Source: RFSX01 sp964567435 (lineage in GTDB: Bacteria; Bacteroidota; Bacteroidia; Chitinophagales; Saprospiraceae). From it: a stretch of 5,957 bases of DNA. Below are positions 5,130 through 5,957 of the stretch, in pieces. The stretch spans positions 1-5,957 of the forward strand of contig CAZMMQ010000125.1 in the NCBI GenBank assembly GCA_964567435.1, in the 5' to 3' direction. Made by a program: the position numbers and the translations under genes. Within the stretch, counting starts at the first letter, position 1; each line of letters starts with the position of its first letter. The notes under the pieces are model-generated. The model saw only the letters and a program-made list of their open reading frames with translations, did not search any database and was not told where the DNA came from.

Positions 5130-5957
5130 ATGAAGAAATTTATTAGTCTTTTATTGTTAATTGGTGTATTTAGTACATACTTGAATGCGCAGTGTCCACA
5201 GACCATTTCAATTACTGGTGGCGATTTGGATGGTGATCCTTGTAACATTGAAATTGATATTTGAATTAACTGGAGCACCACCTCCGGGAATTGGTGTTGC
5301 TGGATTCTTTATAGATTTAGCTGTATCTGGACCTAATGATTTATTTCAACAAGGTGGTGCTGGAACATTTGATGGTAATTCTTTAGTATATGAATGCCTT
5401 TTTTCAGGATGCATACTTGGGAATAACCTAGTTGCAAGACTTGTTGCACCACTTGAACCTGGAGAATGCATCACTATTGGTGAGTCTTTAAGTTCACCTA
5501 ATGGGATTCTATTTAGTTTAAATCCATTTATAAGCTGCAATTTTGAAATACCTGAAACAACTATATGCAATGACATAGCTACTACTGAAGTGTGCGGTGT
5601 TATACAAAATGGTAATAATAATTGTACTACAACTGATGATAGTGGTGTCTCAGGTGTAGAGGTTACTATTATAGATGATTGTGGAAATGAAGTGACTGCT
5701 GTGACAGGAGAGGATGGTACATACTGTGTGGATATATCCACAGTTAGTTGTATTATACCAGAGGTTAATCCTGAGGATTGCCCGGAATGTGATACAGCTA
5801 TTACGGAGGCTGATTGTGCACTTATAGATCAAATTAGGAATCTCGTAACAGGTAGACCCCACAACTTAACTCCTGCACAAGTATTAGCGGCAGATGTCAA
5901 TGGAAGCGGAACAATAAATACATTGGATGTTATTATTATGCAAATCTATTGTTTCTA
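5130..5957 (+). CDS. Secreted Cys-rich protein with Cna-B/SdrD-like domain and dockerin-like loop; frameshifted, 3' end off the window
   Basis: The frame from ATG 5130 begins with a clear signal peptide (MKKFISLLLLIGVFSTYLNA, cleavage before QC), continues TISITGGDLDGDPCNIEIDI and meets TGA at 5262-5264. The next frame then stays open from at least 5263 to the right edge (about 231 codons) with coherent protein, starting ELTGAPPPGIGVAGFF. A unique region (5263-5570) is followed by a Cna-B/SdrD-like beta domain (about 5590-5745: VCGVIQNGNNNC, GVEVTIIDDCGN, TGEDGTYCVDI). Last comes a dockerin- or EF-hand-like loop, DVNGSGTINTLD (5893-5928), with acidic or polar residues at positions 1, 3, 5, 9 and 12. 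About fifteen Cys residues suggest disulfides in an extracellular protein. A T9SS sorting domain probably lies beyond the window (inference). It is probably one gene with a frameshift from mutation or sequencing error. The start has no Shine-Dalgarno. Confidence 0.75.
5253..5265 (+). other. Frameshift site in the secreted Cys-rich protein gene
   Basis: The upstream frame reads ...GAA ATT GAT ATT TGA. Skipping one base after ATT gives GAA TTA ACT GGA (ELTG), which leads into the long downstream frame. One extra base, or two missing bases, in the GATATTTGAA stretch explains it. ATT-TGA superficially resembles the CTT-TGA +1 slip site of prfB, but the internal Shine-Dalgarno of prfB is absent. 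Confidence 0.65.

Noticed and set aside
5253..5265. Programmed +1 frameshifting as in prfB
   Set aside because: ATT-TGA only loosely resembles CTT-TGA. There is no internal Shine-Dalgarno at the needed spacing, and the gene family has no known recoding. Kept only as a remote option.
5346..5741. A 131-codon open frame on the minus strand
   Set aside because: It is antisense to the Cys-rich secreted-protein frame, which has clear domain motifs. The minus-strand product is Ser/Val/Pro-rich, with no recognisable motif.

Overview
The window looks like a draft-assembly piece of a Bacteroidota chromosome, most likely a Saprospiraceae-like lineage. The reasons are a protein ending in a type IX secretion (T9SS) C-terminal sorting domain, Cys-rich secreted proteins with a dockerin-like calcium loop, AT-rich spacers, genes mostly without Shine-Dalgarno sequences, and one TAnnTTTG-type promoter box. 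The family assignment is inference; the phylum-level call is well supported. A run of exactly 100 N (2193-2292) marks a scaffold gap of unknown true size.

Layout. Positions 1-570 hold no intact gene. Read on the minus strand they carry a decayed gene for a secreted protein with receptor-L-domain-like repeats, broken by a nonsense codon and by shifts through all three frames. A small four-helix membrane protein of unknown function follows (653-1201). Positions 1216-2461 form a repeat-rich mobile locus: an IS200/IS605-type HUH transposase (tnpA, 1426-1887) flanked by inverted copies of one hairpin repeat (GCTCC/GGAGC) and by many copies of a second (GTAG then GTCCC-loop-GGGAC). The second repeat expands into a tandem array beside the assembly gap. 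This resembles a REP/RAYT locus or a nest of TnpA-mobilised palindromes.

Next is a 705-residue exported protein (2642-4759) with an unusual plan: signal peptide, N-terminal OmpA-like domain, beta-rich and charged helical middle, and a C-terminal T9SS sorting domain. A clear intrinsic terminator follows at 4796-4830. The intergenic stretch 4831-5129 contains a candidate minus-strand small RNA of about 65 nt with its own promoter box, two hairpins and a U-tract. The window ends inside a secreted, Cys-rich protein with a Cna-B/SdrD-like domain and a dockerin-like loop (5130 to the right edge). Its reading frame is interrupted near 5262 by a +1 frameshift.

The genes do not form a metabolic operon. 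The common theme is envelope and surface proteins next to a repeat-rich mobile locus. The points most worth checking are the minus-strand small RNA, the tnpA-associated two-repeat system, the OmpA-plus-T9SS architecture, and whether the 5262 frameshift is real.
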